Source of the DNA: Bacteroidales bacterium UBA3844
GTDB lineage: Bacteria; Bacteroidota; Bacteroidia; Bacteroidales; Paludibacteraceae
Assembly (NCBI GenBank): GCA_002392915.1
Contig: DGHQ01000056.1
Span: 1 to 64,000 of the forward strand
DNA: 64,000 nucleotides
Direction: 5' to 3'
The position numbers and the translations under genes are program-made. Of the stretch, positions 18,421 to 28,004 are shown one piece after another. The notes under the pieces are model-generated. The model was not told the DNA's origin, made no database searches, and saw only the letters and a program-made list of their open reading frames with translations. Each line of letters begins with the position of its first letter. The first letter of the stretch is position 1.

Positions 18421-18743
18421 ACGTTTCTTTTTCTTCGTAAGGAAAACTAAATTTCTCGCAATTTAATAAAAATATTCGCAAAGCAATAAAGTTGACGCAA
18501 TTTTTCTAAATAATTATGCGATACAATTATTAAAACACATCTCTTGCAGTTGCACAGTAAATTGTGCTAGTCTCTTCCCCAACAGTTGCATAACAAGTTT
18601 TGTCACAATCGGATACGGTCAAAATCTTCTAGCCCCCTTAGAGACAAATCGTCAATTTTCAATCATCAACCACTGTGGTTACCCCCTTCTATTTCCATTA
18701 AATTAATTTTATTGATTGACACATGGCATTAAATAAATTTTAA
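18421..18743. other. Divergent intergenic region between the CHASE2 and Rpn genes
   Basis: AT-rich, with no supported gene. Apart from the -7 box at 18744 serving the Rpn gene, I see no exact TAnnTTTG for the CHASE2 operon on the minus strand. A small imperfect stem (GCACA/TTGTGC near 18555) is the only other structure. Confidence 0.4.
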
Positions 18744-18751
18744 TATTTTTG
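18744..18751 (+). promoter_or_regulatory. -7 box for the Rpn-family gene
   Basis: TATTTTTG matches TAnnTTTG and lies 63 bases before the ATG at 18814. No clear -33 box at standard spacing. Confidence 0.45.
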
Positions 18752-18813
18752 CATTCGAAATCGTTTAGTCAGTTTATGATTAGACATAGTACAAAAACAT
18801 TAACAAATAAACA

Positions 18814-19686
18814 ATGGGACCATACATTGATTTGAGATGTGATTTCGGATTCAAATATTGTTTGTCCGACGAAATCATCATGAAATCCTTTCTGAATGCG
18901 ATTCTGGAAGGAGACGAGGACACAATCACAAGTGTGAAGTTTGAAAATGTGGAGAAGCCAGCCTCGTTAAAGACCAAGAGAGGCGTGACATTCGACCTTC
19001 TATGCACCACCGACAAAGGAGACTCCATTCTGATTGAAATGCAGAACTCCTGTCAGAAATTTTTCAAGACACGTGCCAATTTCTACATCTACAAACTTAT
19101 GGACAGCAAGATCAGCAAGGGACAGAAGTGGATAAAAATGGAAGAAGACATTTCAAAGGTCATCGGAATCTTCATCATGGGCGAGACGATGCCTGGCATC
19201 GAGAAGGTTGTGACACGCACAGGAGAGTGTGATCTTGACACTGGGGATCTATTTTGGGACAGACATCGAAAATATTTTGTATCTTTGCCCAAGTTCTCTT
19301 TGGATGTCAACAACATAACCACAAGAGACATTTGGTTTGACTTCTTCAAAAATTTAGGACGTATGGAAAATATCGACCCATCAGTATACGACCGTGCCGA
19401 CGAAGGACTTCTTCGTCTGATCGAAAAGGCAAAAATTGGAGCCCTTTCAGAGGAAGAGTACAAAGTTTACGAAGCCAGCATGAAGATTCTTGCCGACGAA
19501 ATGGACATGGAGGAGCATGGATATGAAAGAGGTATTGAAGTCGGTAGAAAAGAAGGTGTTGAGGAAGGTAGGAAAGAGGGTATGATTTCGACAATCAAAA
19601 TGTTTGTTGAGGGAGGAATGCCTTTTTCAGAAATAGCAAAACATCTGAAGATTACAGAGGATGAACTTAACGCTATGCTTGCATAA
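18814..19686 (+). CDS. Rpn-family PD-(D/E)XK nuclease ('transposase'-annotated)
   Basis: 290 aa. The N-terminal signature (DLRCDFGFKYCLSD, MKSFLNAIL) and the nuclease core (TFDLLCTTDKGD with D61, then IEMQ with E75/Q77) match the Rpn/PDDEXK_2 family, recombination-promoting DNases related to transposases. The C-terminus has the usual low-complexity Gly/Glu/Arg/Lys repeats (GIEVGRKEGVEEGRKEG) and a short helical end (FSEIAKHLKITEDELNAML). It is not inside a recognisable insertion sequence. It is transcribed alone, with its own -7 box and terminator, divergent from the CHASE2 operon. Confidence 0.9.
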   Translation: MGPYIDLRCDFGFKYCLSDEIIMKSFLNAILEGDEDTITSVKFENVEKPASLKTKRGVTFDLLCTTDKGDSILIEMQNSCQKFFKTRANFYIYKLMDSKISKGQKWIKMEEDISKVIGIFIMGETMPGIEKVVTRTGECDLDTGDLFWDRHRKYFVSLPKFSLDVNNITTRDIWFDFFKNLGRMENIDPSVYDRADEGLLRLIEKAKIGALSEEEYKVYEASMKILADEMDMEEHGYERGIEVGRKEGVEEGRKEGMISTIKMFVEGGMPFSEIAKHLKITEDELNAMLA

Positions 19687-19711
19687 CCCATCTGGGTCTA
19701 TTTGAAAGGAA

Positions 19712-19745
19712 AAATCGAGAATGTGCCACCACACATTCTCGATTT
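19712..19745 (+). terminator. Terminator of the Rpn gene
   Basis: AAATCGAGAATGTG pairs perfectly over 14 bp with CACATTCTCGATTT around a 6-base loop, followed by GCTTTATTT. It begins 26 bases past the stop. Confidence 0.75.
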
Positions 19746-19815
19746 GCTTTATTTCCGTGTCTCTGTTTAGAAATTCATATAGATGCCTAATAATCAAGCA
19801 ACCACAAGGGCATCG

Positions 19816-20272
19816 TCAATCATTCATGACTGGTTTCCCATCGTCACCAATACCACCCCAACGATTTTCAAGCATTGCTGTAACCATTTCTTTACGTAAA
19901 CAGAATGACTTTCCATTAACAGGATTCAGACAGACTCCATCGAAAGCTGTCATTAGTGAAGCCAATTCACGCAAATTAGTGAATTTTCTTTGCGAATAGT
20001 TAGATGCCAATTCCGACTGGTTCATTGTATTCATATCTGAAAACGCTATAATCAGTTTCATACCTTGAGTCTCCAGCGGTTGAAATTTTATAGAATACTC
20101 GCCATCTTTCTTTTCCTCCGTCCTGTCTTACCACTACCTTTGTTGTGTCAAATTGGCGGAACACTTTTCCATCACGCTCCAATGTGAGTATATCCGAACA
20201 TTCAGCGAATGAATTTGCATTGATTCTTCCATCGCGACGGGCAAGCCAAGAACCGATTATTGCTTCTTTCAT
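19816..20272 (-). pseudogene. Frameshifted hypothetical gene
   Basis: Two overlapping frames read as one broken protein. The first (MKEAIIGSWLARRDGRINAN ... VVVRQDGGKE) stays open to 20000 but becomes unlike protein after GGKE. A second frame continues with KKDGEYSIKFQPLETQG and runs to 19816 (FDGVCLNPVNGKSFC, MLENRWGGIG). The switch lies in an A-rich stretch near 20105-20125 (GGAAAAGAAAG) and fits a one-base insertion or a +1 shift. Joined, the product is about 150 aa with no signal peptide. I do not recognise the family. A sequencing error or programmed frameshifting is also possible. Confidence 0.55.
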
Positions 20273-20289
20273 ATTTTTTGATTTGGAAA

Positions 20290-20321
20290 TAATAAAAGGA
20301 GACGCAATTGCTCACGTCTCC
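20290..20321 (-). terminator. Terminator of the second GH9 gene
   Basis: On the minus strand GGAGACG pairs with CGTCTCC and is followed by TTTTATTATTT. It lies 25 bases past the stop at 20346. Confidence 0.75.
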
Positions 20322-20345
20322 CACATTCAATCTTTTCTAATCTCC

Positions 20346-22049
20346 TTATTTATATGCATTTACAATCTGAGAGATCAACGAAACAAGCGGTGCGTTCCAG
20401 TTGAGTGCGATCTCATTTGTCGAGTAGCTGCACGACATGTCAAGATATGCTTTTGCAGGATACTTCACTGTAGGATATGAGCTGTTGCCACAGTCTGAAG
20501 TCTGGTCGAGCGACGGGCCACCTACCAAATAACCTGGGATAGGAGTGCTGATACCATCCGCTACACTTCTACGGTCGTGGATATTTAGAGGAGTTTTTGT
20601 TCCGAATCCAGTGACAAAGCAGTATCCTGTCGCATTTGCTCCAAGAATATAGTCGAGACAATATTGTGCTGCCGACAGATATTTCTCTGAATTCAATCTC
20701 TTGCATGCCATTGCAAGCACCATACCTGAGTTTGCTACCTGTCCGTTTGAACCCCAGAAATACTCTCTCATTGGCACACGTCCAACACTTTCGTTATACA
20801 TTGAAAGAAGGTCGTCAGCTAGTTCCTTAAACTTCTTTTCCACCAACTTGATATCCACCTTCCCCTGTAATGCATTCTCGTTGTGCATCAAAGAAATCAG
20901 TCCTAGAGTACTCACGTCGCCCCAGAACGGCACAGTGAAATATTGAGAGAATTTTAGTATAGATGCATATTTTGCGTCGCCAGTGGAGATCAAAAGCTCT
21001 GAAGCCGCCCAAAACTGTTCGTCCTTCATCTCACTTGATGCGTAAGAACCAGTGTTACAATCAGAAGGATTCTGGAACATCACATAATGGCGCTGAGAAG
21101 CAGCCCATTCATAAGCTTTCTTAGCAGCCGCCAACGCTTTATCTGAGAAATCCGGATAATCGGTATTGCCTTTATAGACACGTGAAGCCAAAGCCATTGT
21201 CGCAGCAAAATCATACGCGCAATCAGCAGTCTTTCCGATCAAGAATCTTTCCTTTCTATCATCGGCAGGCATAATCATATCTGGAAATTGAAGAGTAGTC
21301 ACTTTGTTGTAGACGCTACCGTCAGCCTCATCCTGCATTGTCAGCATCCATTTCAACTCATACATACATTCGTCGAGAATATCGGCTGTATGGTTGCCGC
21401 TTTCCGGAATATTCAAATCAAGATTGTCGAAATACTTTGAATTCAACTGATATGCTGTAAGCAATGTGTGAAGAGTGATTGCCGCGTTCACAGTGTATTT
21501 TCCATAATCACCAGCGTCATACCATCCTCCTTGGGCATTACGTTGCACTTTTGTGCCCTTTACGTTTGTATAGACAGTAACCTTGTCGTCTGGGTGGCCC
21601 GCCTTACGAGAATAATCGACACCCTTGAATTTAGCGAACTTGCTTTCAATCGGAGTGCTGCAACGCCAGAAGTAGAATCCTTTCATCGTCTGAGTCAACA
21701 ACTCATCATAAACGTGCCCGTCTTTCTGCACTTTGAACGGTTCTGATTCCTTTGTCCCGATTTTCAACTTATACTCTCCAGGAATAGAAAATTTTGTGAA
21801 ATCAGCCCAGGTGACATTGTCGCCCGAAGCTCTCCACGACTTTGCCTTTGGAAGTGAATCTTTATAAACTACCGTGCCGCTTTTGGCATCAACAATAGAA
21901 TATTCAGAAACCAATGAATTACAGATCATTGCCTGCTTTACTGCCTGTGCAGGATAACCGATTTGGTTTGCTTGCAATGCAATATCAGCTGCGATTGTCG
22001 ACATTGGCAATGCCAATGAAGCAAGAAATATACCTTTTTTCAAACTCAT
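20346..22049 (-). CDS. GH9 glucanase with N-terminal CelD-type Ig-like domain
   Basis: 567 aa from the ATG at 22049. I chose this start because it puts a signal peptide at the N-terminus (MSLKKGIFLASLALPMSTIAA); the frame is open 14 codons further upstream, which would bury it. Residues about 22-105 form the CelD-N Ig-like module (LQANQIGYPAQAVKQAM, FSIPGEYKLKIG). The GH9 domain follows with the Asp motif YDAGDYGKY (DAGD at 178-181) and the acid Glu E546 in STNEIALNWNAP. There is no T9SS tail, so the enzyme is probably periplasmic and acts on oligosaccharides, complementing the secreted GH9 at 9374. Confidence 0.9.
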   Translation of the reverse strand: MSLKKGIFLASLALPMSTIAADIALQANQIGYPAQAVKQAMICNSLVSEYSIVDAKSGTVVYKDSLPKAKSWRASGDNVTWADFTKFSIPGEYKLKIGTKESEPFKVQKDGHVYDELLTQTMKGFYFWRCSTPIESKFAKFKGVDYSRKAGHPDDKVTVYTNVKGTKVQRNAQGGWYDAGDYGKYTVNAAITLHTLLTAYQLNSKYFDNLDLNIPESGNHTADILDECMYELKWMLTMQDEADGSVYNKVTTLQFPDMIMPADDRKERFLIGKTADCAYDFAATMALASRVYKGNTDYPDFSDKALAAAKKAYEWAASQRHYVMFQNPSDCNTGSYASSEMKDEQFWAASELLISTGDAKYASILKFSQYFTVPFWGDVSTLGLISLMHNENALQGKVDIKLVEKKFKELADDLLSMYNESVGRVPMREYFWGSNGQVANSGMVLAMACKRLNSEKYLSAAQYCLDYILGANATGYCFVTGFGTKTPLNIHDRRSVADGISTPIPGYLVGGPSLDQTSDCGNSSYPTVKYPAKAYLDMSCSYSTNEIALNWNAPLVSLISQIVNAYK

Positions 22050-22367
22050 AATATAATCCATAATAAAAACCCTACTATATGGTTCACTCATTCATCTGCA
22101 TCAATATGGGGAACCATTTTACCAATTCATGCACTTACAAAATAAAATTATCTGCGACAACATTCAAAATAAAAACAAGAAAAAATTATTTATTTCAATC
22201 ATTTTTATCAAATACGATATTATCCAACATATTTTTAGTCTGACAAATCCATCGTTGAATCAAAATGGCTTGGATTTTGCAACGAAAAAGAGGAATGTCA
22301 AGAACGAATCAATCATCGCCGCATCTCTATTTTTAGTTTTTCATGTCCATTAGTCGATGATTTTCAC

Positions 22368-22375
22368 TAATTTTG
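22368..22375 (+). promoter_or_regulatory. -7 box that decides the MscS gene start
   Basis: TAATTTTG matches TAnnTTTG. Transcription would begin a few bases downstream, so the in-frame TTG at 22373 is inside the promoter and cannot be the start codon. The first ATG is at 22406. Confidence 0.5.
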
Positions 22376-22405
22376 CATAATATTTCAACACATATAATTC
22401 AATCA

Positions 22406-25252
22406 ATGATGAAAAATAGGATTTGGAGCGTCTTTGCTCTGTTAATTACCATATCAGCCCAAGCTTTTGCTGTGCTTAACGAGCAAAACTTAGACATGAC
22501 AGTTAGCGTGCTGAAAGCGGAACTGGAAAAGACATATATGGAAGAGACTCAGATGATGGAGAGATACGACAGTATCAACGTCAAACAGCACAAAGAAGCA
22601 TTAAAAACAATCCAAGAGAGTGAAAAAATAGCCTTGATGCTTTACAGTCAAAAGCAAGATTACATTTTTGACATGGCATATGCGTGTCATGAGGCAACGA
22701 CACAATACCATAATTTCAAAAAGAAAAGAATGCCTTTCGACATCAGCATCAAAAGGCTAGACAATGAGATCAAACGTTATACTCTCCTGATTGAGTCGTT
22801 GGAAAGTATTGCTCCAAGAAAAAGAAAATACAACATTGACAGTCTGAGAATTGCCAAAATGAAAGAGGACTCGATCAAAAAAGCTGTAGAGGAGGCAACC
22901 GCTGCCTACGAGGCTCAAAAATATGGCAAGCCGCAAATCGACTCGACATCTAAGGGTGTGGGAATCAACATCTTTGGCAAACAACTTGGCGGTGACACTG
23001 CGTCGACTTCAGCGGAAGAAATAAAAAAAGCGATGGAGGCCAAGCAAGACAGTTTTATGTTGGAAAAAGCAAGAGAGATAACCAAAGAGGTGACAGATTC
23101 TGCTAACAACATAAACAATACAAACGACACTTTTAAACTTCCGACGATGCCGAAATCTGTCAACAGATTGTTCATGACACAGTTGAAAGATTTCAGGCTG
23201 TCGAATGAGAGCCAGATAGAACGAGATTCATGTGTGGCATTATCCAAAAAGATCCTTGCCAACCTTATCTCTGTAAGAGACCATATTATCAAAGACAAGA
23301 AATTATATGAGCATGTCGAATCTCGCCTAAAAACAGTCAACGACTATGCGCTTGGAAGATATGAAGCCATACAACAAAGCATTTTCACAAATGGCGGAAA
23401 CAACTATCTCTCCGTACTACGTAATTTTTCAATGCACTACAACAACGCATACCATGATATAAAAGACAAATACACAAGCAACGACTCCGAAGATTCAGAT
23501 TGGAGAGGAACAACAATCATAGGCCTGGTGCTAACAGTTTTTGGAATAGTTTTATTAGCTGCAGGTATCGCCATCTTCTTTTTGAAACAATACAGCAAAC
23601 GTAAGAAGATCAAAACTGAATTTATTCCATATTACGCGATTTCACTGACCTGTTTGCTCTTCACTGTTCTATGCACATTGCCACAGATATTCGCAAGTCA
23701 GAATTTTCTGGCGATGGCATGTTCACGATTGATCGAGTATATGCTTCTTATCGCAGCCATCACTCTTTCATTGGTTTATCGCACAAAAGAGAATCAAATA
23801 AAGAGTGCATTTTCCTGCTACTTCCCGATTTTGATGATGGGTCTTGTGATCATCATATTCCGCATCTTGTTTGTGCCAAATAATCTCGTCGTGATTCTGT
23901 TTCCTCCGATGCTTATATTATTCACAATCTGGGGATTCCGTTCAGTGCAAAAACATCATGCGAACATTCCGAAATACGATGAGATATACGCATGGATATC
24001 GCTTACCATCATGACGGTGGCCTGCGTCATGGCATGGCTCGGCTATGCACTTTTGGCTGTGGAAGTATTCATCTGGTGGCTCGTGCAGCTCACATGCGTA
24101 CAGGCTCTGACATTCGCGTCGGAATATATGAAAGCATTCGAGAAAGACAAGGTAGCCAAACATATCCTCAAGAAAAATGGAATTGATGAGTCGTCAATGT
24201 CGAAAGAGACATACAATGACATCCTCAATAAAAAGATCATCGAGCTACAGAACAACCAAGGCGACAACATCACCTTCACTTGGTTTCTCGACCTTGCGAC
24301 TATGTGTCTGATCCCTGTGGCTGCAGTGTTATCTTTCCTACTCTGTATCTATATCGCCACAGATATTTTCGACCTCACAGCAATGTGTAAAGACATCTTC
24401 TTCACCAACTTCCTCGACATCGAAGATTTGTGTCAGCTGTCATTGTTCAAACTTGTTGTGGTGCTGGAATTCTATTTTATCTTCCGTTTCATCTCTTACC
24501 TTTTCCGTTCCGTCTACAAACACTGGAAACTGAAAAACAAGCAGTTGCATGAGATTGAAAGATCCAACATCACTCTCGTGACAAATTTGATCTCGATTGT
24601 AGTGTGGAGTATCTATTTCATTTTCATTCTGTTTTTACTACAGGTGCCAAAAAGCGGAATTTCAATCGTGACTGCGGGTCTTGCCACCGGTCTGGGATTC
24701 GCAATGCGTGATATGATCAACAATTTCTTCTACGGAATAACACTGATGACAGGACGTGTGAGAGTCGGCGATTTCATCGAGTGCGACGGAGTGAGAGGAA
24801 AAGTGGAATCCATCACCTACCAAAGCACTCAACTCATCACTTTAGACGGCTGCGTCGTGGCATTCCTAAACTCAACTCTTTTCACAAAGACATTCAAAAA
24901 TCTGACCCGCAACCACGGATATGAGCTCGTAAAATTGCCTGTCGGTGTGGCATACGGGACTGATGTGGAAAAAGTCAGAAAAATATTAGAGGAGAAATTA
25001 GGTCAATTAAGAGCTGAAAAGACGGGAGTAAAGCCTAACATAGATCCAAGCAAACAGATAAGCGTATACTTCAACGATTTCGGAGACAGTTCCGTCAACC
25101 TATACGCTGTGATGTGGATTCTGGTAGAAAATAAATTTGTGATTGTGTCGAAAGCGAAGGAACTAATCTACAACGCGTTGAACGAGAACAATATCGAGAT
25201 TCCATTCCCTCAGCGCGACCTTCATATTATAACAACTCCTTCAAAGCAATAA
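22406..25252 (+). CDS. Large MscS-family mechanosensitive channel
   Basis: About 948 aa. The start is set at ATG 22406 (the next codon is also ATG), just before a signal peptide (WSVFALLITISAQAFA). A long, charged, helical periplasmic region (about 25-370) is followed by a bundle of membrane helices (about 375-760). The MscS pore helix and beta domain occupy about 735-940 (ITAGL-type segment VTAGLATGLGFAMRDMINNFFYGI, split here as VTAGLATGLGFA and MRDMINNFFYG; then VGDFIECDGVRGKVESI). It resembles the large MscK/MscM-type channels that release solutes on osmotic downshock. It abuts the DUF4421 gene without a gap, so the two are co-translated or co-transcribed. Confidence 0.9.
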   Translation: MMKNRIWSVFALLITISAQAFAVLNEQNLDMTVSVLKAELEKTYMEETQMMERYDSINVKQHKEALKTIQESEKIALMLYSQKQDYIFDMAYACHEATTQYHNFKKKRMPFDISIKRLDNEIKRYTLLIESLESIAPRKRKYNIDSLRIAKMKEDSIKKAVEEATAAYEAQKYGKPQIDSTSKGVGINIFGKQLGGDTASTSAEEIKKAMEAKQDSFMLEKAREITKEVTDSANNINNTNDTFKLPTMPKSVNRLFMTQLKDFRLSNESQIERDSCVALSKKILANLISVRDHIIKDKKLYEHVESRLKTVNDYALGRYEAIQQSIFTNGGNNYLSVLRNFSMHYNNAYHDIKDKYTSNDSEDSDWRGTTIIGLVLTVFGIVLLAAGIAIFFLKQYSKRKKIKTEFIPYYAISLTCLLFTVLCTLPQIFASQNFLAMACSRLIEYMLLIAAITLSLVYRTKENQIKSAFSCYFPILMMGLVIIIFRILFVPNNLVVILFPPMLILFTIWGFRSVQKHHANIPKYDEIYAWISLTIMTVACVMAWLGYALLAVEVFIWWLVQLTCVQALTFASEYMKAFEKDKVAKHILKKNGIDESSMSKETYNDILNKKIIELQNNQGDNITFTWFLDLATMCLIPVAAVLSFLLCIYIATDIFDLTAMCKDIFFTNFLDIEDLCQLSLFKLVVVLEFYFIFRFISYLFRSVYKHWKLKNKQLHEIERSNITLVTNLISIVVWSIYFIFILFLLQVPKSGISIVTAGLATGLGFAMRDMINNFFYGITLMTGRVRVGDFIECDGVRGKVESITYQSTQLITLDGCVVAFLNSTLFTKTFKNLTRNHGYELVKLPVGVAYGTDVEKVRKILEEKLGQLRAEKTGVKPNIDPSKQISVYFNDFGDSSVNLYAVMWILVENKFVIVSKAKELIYNALNENNIEIPFPQRDLHIITTPSKQ

Positions 25253-26491
25253 ATGAAGTTGAGACTCCTGCTTTCCACGATTTTGATCCTAGCTGTTCCG
25301 TTTTTCGGGATGGCACAGATGGATTCTGTGGAGACGGCAGCAGACTCTAAATCCAACCCCGACTCTCTCTCCCACACTTTCAAAACTGAAGTAGAAAGAG
25401 ACACAGAAATATATTATAAAGAAGGTCAAAATCCAGAATCTGAATATATTTACGTCACCGAATATGAAGAGGAGAAAAAATGGATAGACAGAGTGATAAG
25501 CCGATTTCTTAGGACATCGGTCGACTCCAACTACATCACCACCAACGACTATGGATTGCAGGTGAAACTCAGTTTCAACACGTTCAACAGCCAGACCAAA
25601 TTCAAATGGGAAGCCACGGAAGACACACTGCCAAACTATTGCAGAATCACGTCAGACCAGATATCAAAGATCGGACTTTGGATCGGCTACCGTAATTTCG
25701 GCTTAGGCTACAGCTTTGAACTCGGATCTTTTTCCAAAAATAAAATCCAATACAATTCAGAATTCAGCTTCGACTACTATGGCGACGCGTGGGGTATCGG
25801 CTTATGTCTCAACTACACAGGCAACAACAATCTTTCTTTCAACAACATACACTCCGACATTCCCGACAATTTCCTTGCCATTCTTCGTATGCAGCTCAAC
25901 ACCTATTATGCCCCACTTTATCGGAAATTTTCCTACAACGCGGCATTCTCCCACAGTATGAGACAAGAGAAGAGTGCGGGCAGTCCGCTATTCGGTCTGT
26001 CGATGAATACATTTTTCCTATATTCAGACCATTACATAGACCCCGAGGAATTCTCATATATATTAAACAAAGATGTGTGGCAAATTCCATCAGAGATTCA
26101 CTATTTCGGAGTCAATCTGAATGCCGGGTATGCTCACAACTTCGTGACAAAGAAAAAAACACTTCTGCATGTTTCTCTTCTTCCATACATCACATTATTT
26201 AAAAAGACAAGCGTCGAATCGCTATATAATGATGGCAATAAAGAGCCCGTCTTCCAATACGGTGCGACAGGGAAAGCCAGTTGGATATGGCAATGTGAGC
26301 ACCACCTAATCAGCATGTTCGGATCTATAAACTTCAGCAGTCTCCTTAAATCTCCTATCAAAGTGAACGACATAGTCTACCGCATAGGCACATGCTATGG
26401 ATTCAGAGCATACAAGCATCATAAGCCACATAAGAGAAAAAAGATTAAAAGAAAAAGTGACCGTCTTCACTCAGTTTCACAACCTGATTAG
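25253..26491 (+). CDS. DUF4421 outer-membrane beta-barrel protein
   Basis: 412 aa. Signal peptide (LLLSTILILAVPFFGMA), an acidic low-complexity stretch, then alternating hydrophobic strands rich in Tyr, Phe and Ser (DYGLQVKLSFNTF, YRNFGLGYSFELG, FSYNAAFSHSMRQ), typical of DUF4421 barrels in Bacteroidota. The C-terminal tail is very basic (HKPHKRKKIKRKSD), which is odd after a barrel. The ATG directly follows the mscS stop, suggesting a linked role in envelope osmotic stress. Function unknown. Confidence 0.75.
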   Translation: MKLRLLLSTILILAVPFFGMAQMDSVETAADSKSNPDSLSHTFKTEVERDTEIYYKEGQNPESEYIYVTEYEEEKKWIDRVISRFLRTSVDSNYITTNDYGLQVKLSFNTFNSQTKFKWEATEDTLPNYCRITSDQISKIGLWIGYRNFGLGYSFELGSFSKNKIQYNSEFSFDYYGDAWGIGLCLNYTGNNNLSFNNIHSDIPDNFLAILRMQLNTYYAPLYRKFSYNAAFSHSMRQEKSAGSPLFGLSMNTFFLYSDHYIDPEEFSYILNKDVWQIPSEIHYFGVNLNAGYAHNFVTKKKTLLHVSLLPYITLFKKTSVESLYNDGNKEPVFQYGATGKASWIWQCEHHLISMFGSINFSSLLKSPIKVNDIVYRIGTCYGFRAYKHHKPHKRKKIKRKSDRLHSVSQPD

Positions 26492-26501
26492 AAAAGCAAA
26501 A

Positions 26502-26533
26502 ATGAGGATTGTTAAAGGCATTCCACCCTTAAT
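26502..26533 (+). repeat. Fragment of the MITE-like repeat
   Basis: Only the ATGAGGATTGTTAAAGG segment and a damaged hairpin (AGGCATTCCACCCTT) remain, between the DUF4421 and TolC genes. Confidence 0.4.
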
Positions 26534-26614
26534 ATATCTCACAAATCAGTCATAAACCACGAAAGAGCCAACGTTTTTTATTTTCATCTTTTATAGGAAT
26601 AACAACAATTTTAA

Positions 26615-26622
26615 TATATTTG
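26615..26622 (+). promoter_or_regulatory. -7 box for the TolC/MacAB operon
   Basis: TATATTTG matches TAnnTTTG, with TTTA 21 bases upstream as a weak -33 box. It overlaps an in-frame TTG at 26620, so the start is the ATG at 26644. Confidence 0.55.
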
Positions 26623-26643
26623 CACCATTATAATGACAATTAT

Positions 26644-27984
26644 ATGAGAAAGGAAATAACTACAATGGCAATTGCCTCCCTATTCTGTTGTACGGGTTTT
26701 GCACAGACTGAGGGCGAGATAGCATCACAAAACGAACGATACAACCTTACTCTCGAGCAGTGTATTGAGTATGCTTTCGGCAATAGTCTTGAACGTCAAA
26801 ACCTAAAGCTATCGGAAAAGGTTAGCGAATATTCCTACGAACAAGCGAAGAACAACCGCAAGCCACAGGTCAGCGGTTCCATATCTGAAACACTTTCCCA
26901 CACAGGACGTGAAAGTGACGTCAACCTTGGAGGAAACGTAGGCATCAACGCAGGAGTGACCCTTTATCAAGGAGGCGCGATAAAAAACAATATAGAGAAG
27001 TCTCGTATTGAGGCGGAAGACGCAGTGGTACGCACCGACCAATACGACCACAACCTCATAATCAAAATCCTTCAGTATTTTCTAAACGCTCTTTCTTCTG
27101 AAGAGCTGCTACGATTCCAGAAAGTGATACTTGAAACAACAGAGGAACAGCTTCGTCAAGGAGAAGAGAAATATAAGGTCGGAACAATTTTGGAGAGTGA
27201 CTATCTTATCCTAAAGGCTCAATACGCTAACGACGAATGTAACCTTCTAAGCAGCCAAATCAACCGAGACAACGCATTGCTTAATCTGAAACTTGCTCTT
27301 TCAATGAATCCGAACGCTGAGCTCACCCTCGTCTATCCAGACACAACCGATATGGATGCAATGGCTGAATTGCCAAGCGTGGAGACCGCGATCCAGCGTA
27401 CACTCGACACCCATCCTGATATGGTATTAGCGAAATCTAATATCGAGGTGGCGAGAATCAACGAAGAAATCACCCGCGCAGGAAGACGCCCGACAATCTC
27501 AGCAAGTGCAGGATTGAGTTCAGGACATAGAAACTTCAACGACATCGGCAACCAGTTTATTGACAGATTCAGCCAAAACATAGGCGTATCAATGTCCATT
27601 CCAATCTATGACAGAGGAAAAACAAAGACATCCTTAAAAATGAACGAGGCTCAGACAAAGATGGCTGAGGTTGATTTGCAGGAGGCAGAATTAAAGCTCC
27701 GCCAAACAGTAGCTGTCGAATGTGCTAACGTGGATCTTGCATACCGTCAATATAAGACCAACGAGAAACGAGCTAAAGCATACAAATCTGTTTACGAGGT
27801 CTACAATATGAAGTTCAAATACGGAACCGTCACAAGCGTGGATCTATTGCAACAGCAAAACAACTATATCAACTATCTTACAGACTACGTAAGATCTAAG
27901 TATTCATTCATCCTCGAACGTAAAATATTGGATGTCTATATGGATTATCCGATCAAGTATGAGGCAGTACGTATCAACAAGTAA
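26644..27984 (+). CDS. TolC-family outer-membrane efflux protein
   Basis: 446 aa from ATG 26644. A short signal peptide (MAIASLFCCTGFAQ) is followed by two outer-membrane-efflux repeats, each with the helical hairpin pattern (LTLEQCIEYAFGNSL, GEEKYKVGTILESDYL, NMKFKYGTVTSVDLLQQQN). TolC trimers form the outer-membrane and periplasmic exit duct of tripartite exporters. It is the first gene of a four-gene operon with the adaptor, ATPase and permease, with gaps of 3-20 bases, so it should be the dedicated exit channel. The substrate is not readable. Confidence 0.92.
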   Translation: MRKEITTMAIASLFCCTGFAQTEGEIASQNERYNLTLEQCIEYAFGNSLERQNLKLSEKVSEYSYEQAKNNRKPQVSGSISETLSHTGRESDVNLGGNVGINAGVTLYQGGAIKNNIEKSRIEAEDAVVRTDQYDHNLIIKILQYFLNALSSEELLRFQKVILETTEEQLRQGEEKYKVGTILESDYLILKAQYANDECNLLSSQINRDNALLNLKLALSMNPNAELTLVYPDTTDMDAMAELPSVETAIQRTLDTHPDMVLAKSNIEVARINEEITRAGRRPTISASAGLSSGHRNFNDIGNQFIDRFSQNIGVSMSIPIYDRGKTKTSLKMNEAQTKMAEVDLQEAELKLRQTVAVECANVDLAYRQYKTNEKRAKAYKSVYEVYNMKFKYGTVTSVDLLQQQNNYINYLTDYVRSKYSFILERKILDVYMDYPIKYEAVRINK

Positions 27985-28004
27985 AAAAAATAAAACATAA
28001 TACA

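Noticed and set aside
18814..19686. Insertion sequence
   Set aside because: The Rpn gene is sometimes called a transposase, but no terminal inverted repeats or target duplication flank it; the nearby hairpin is its terminator.
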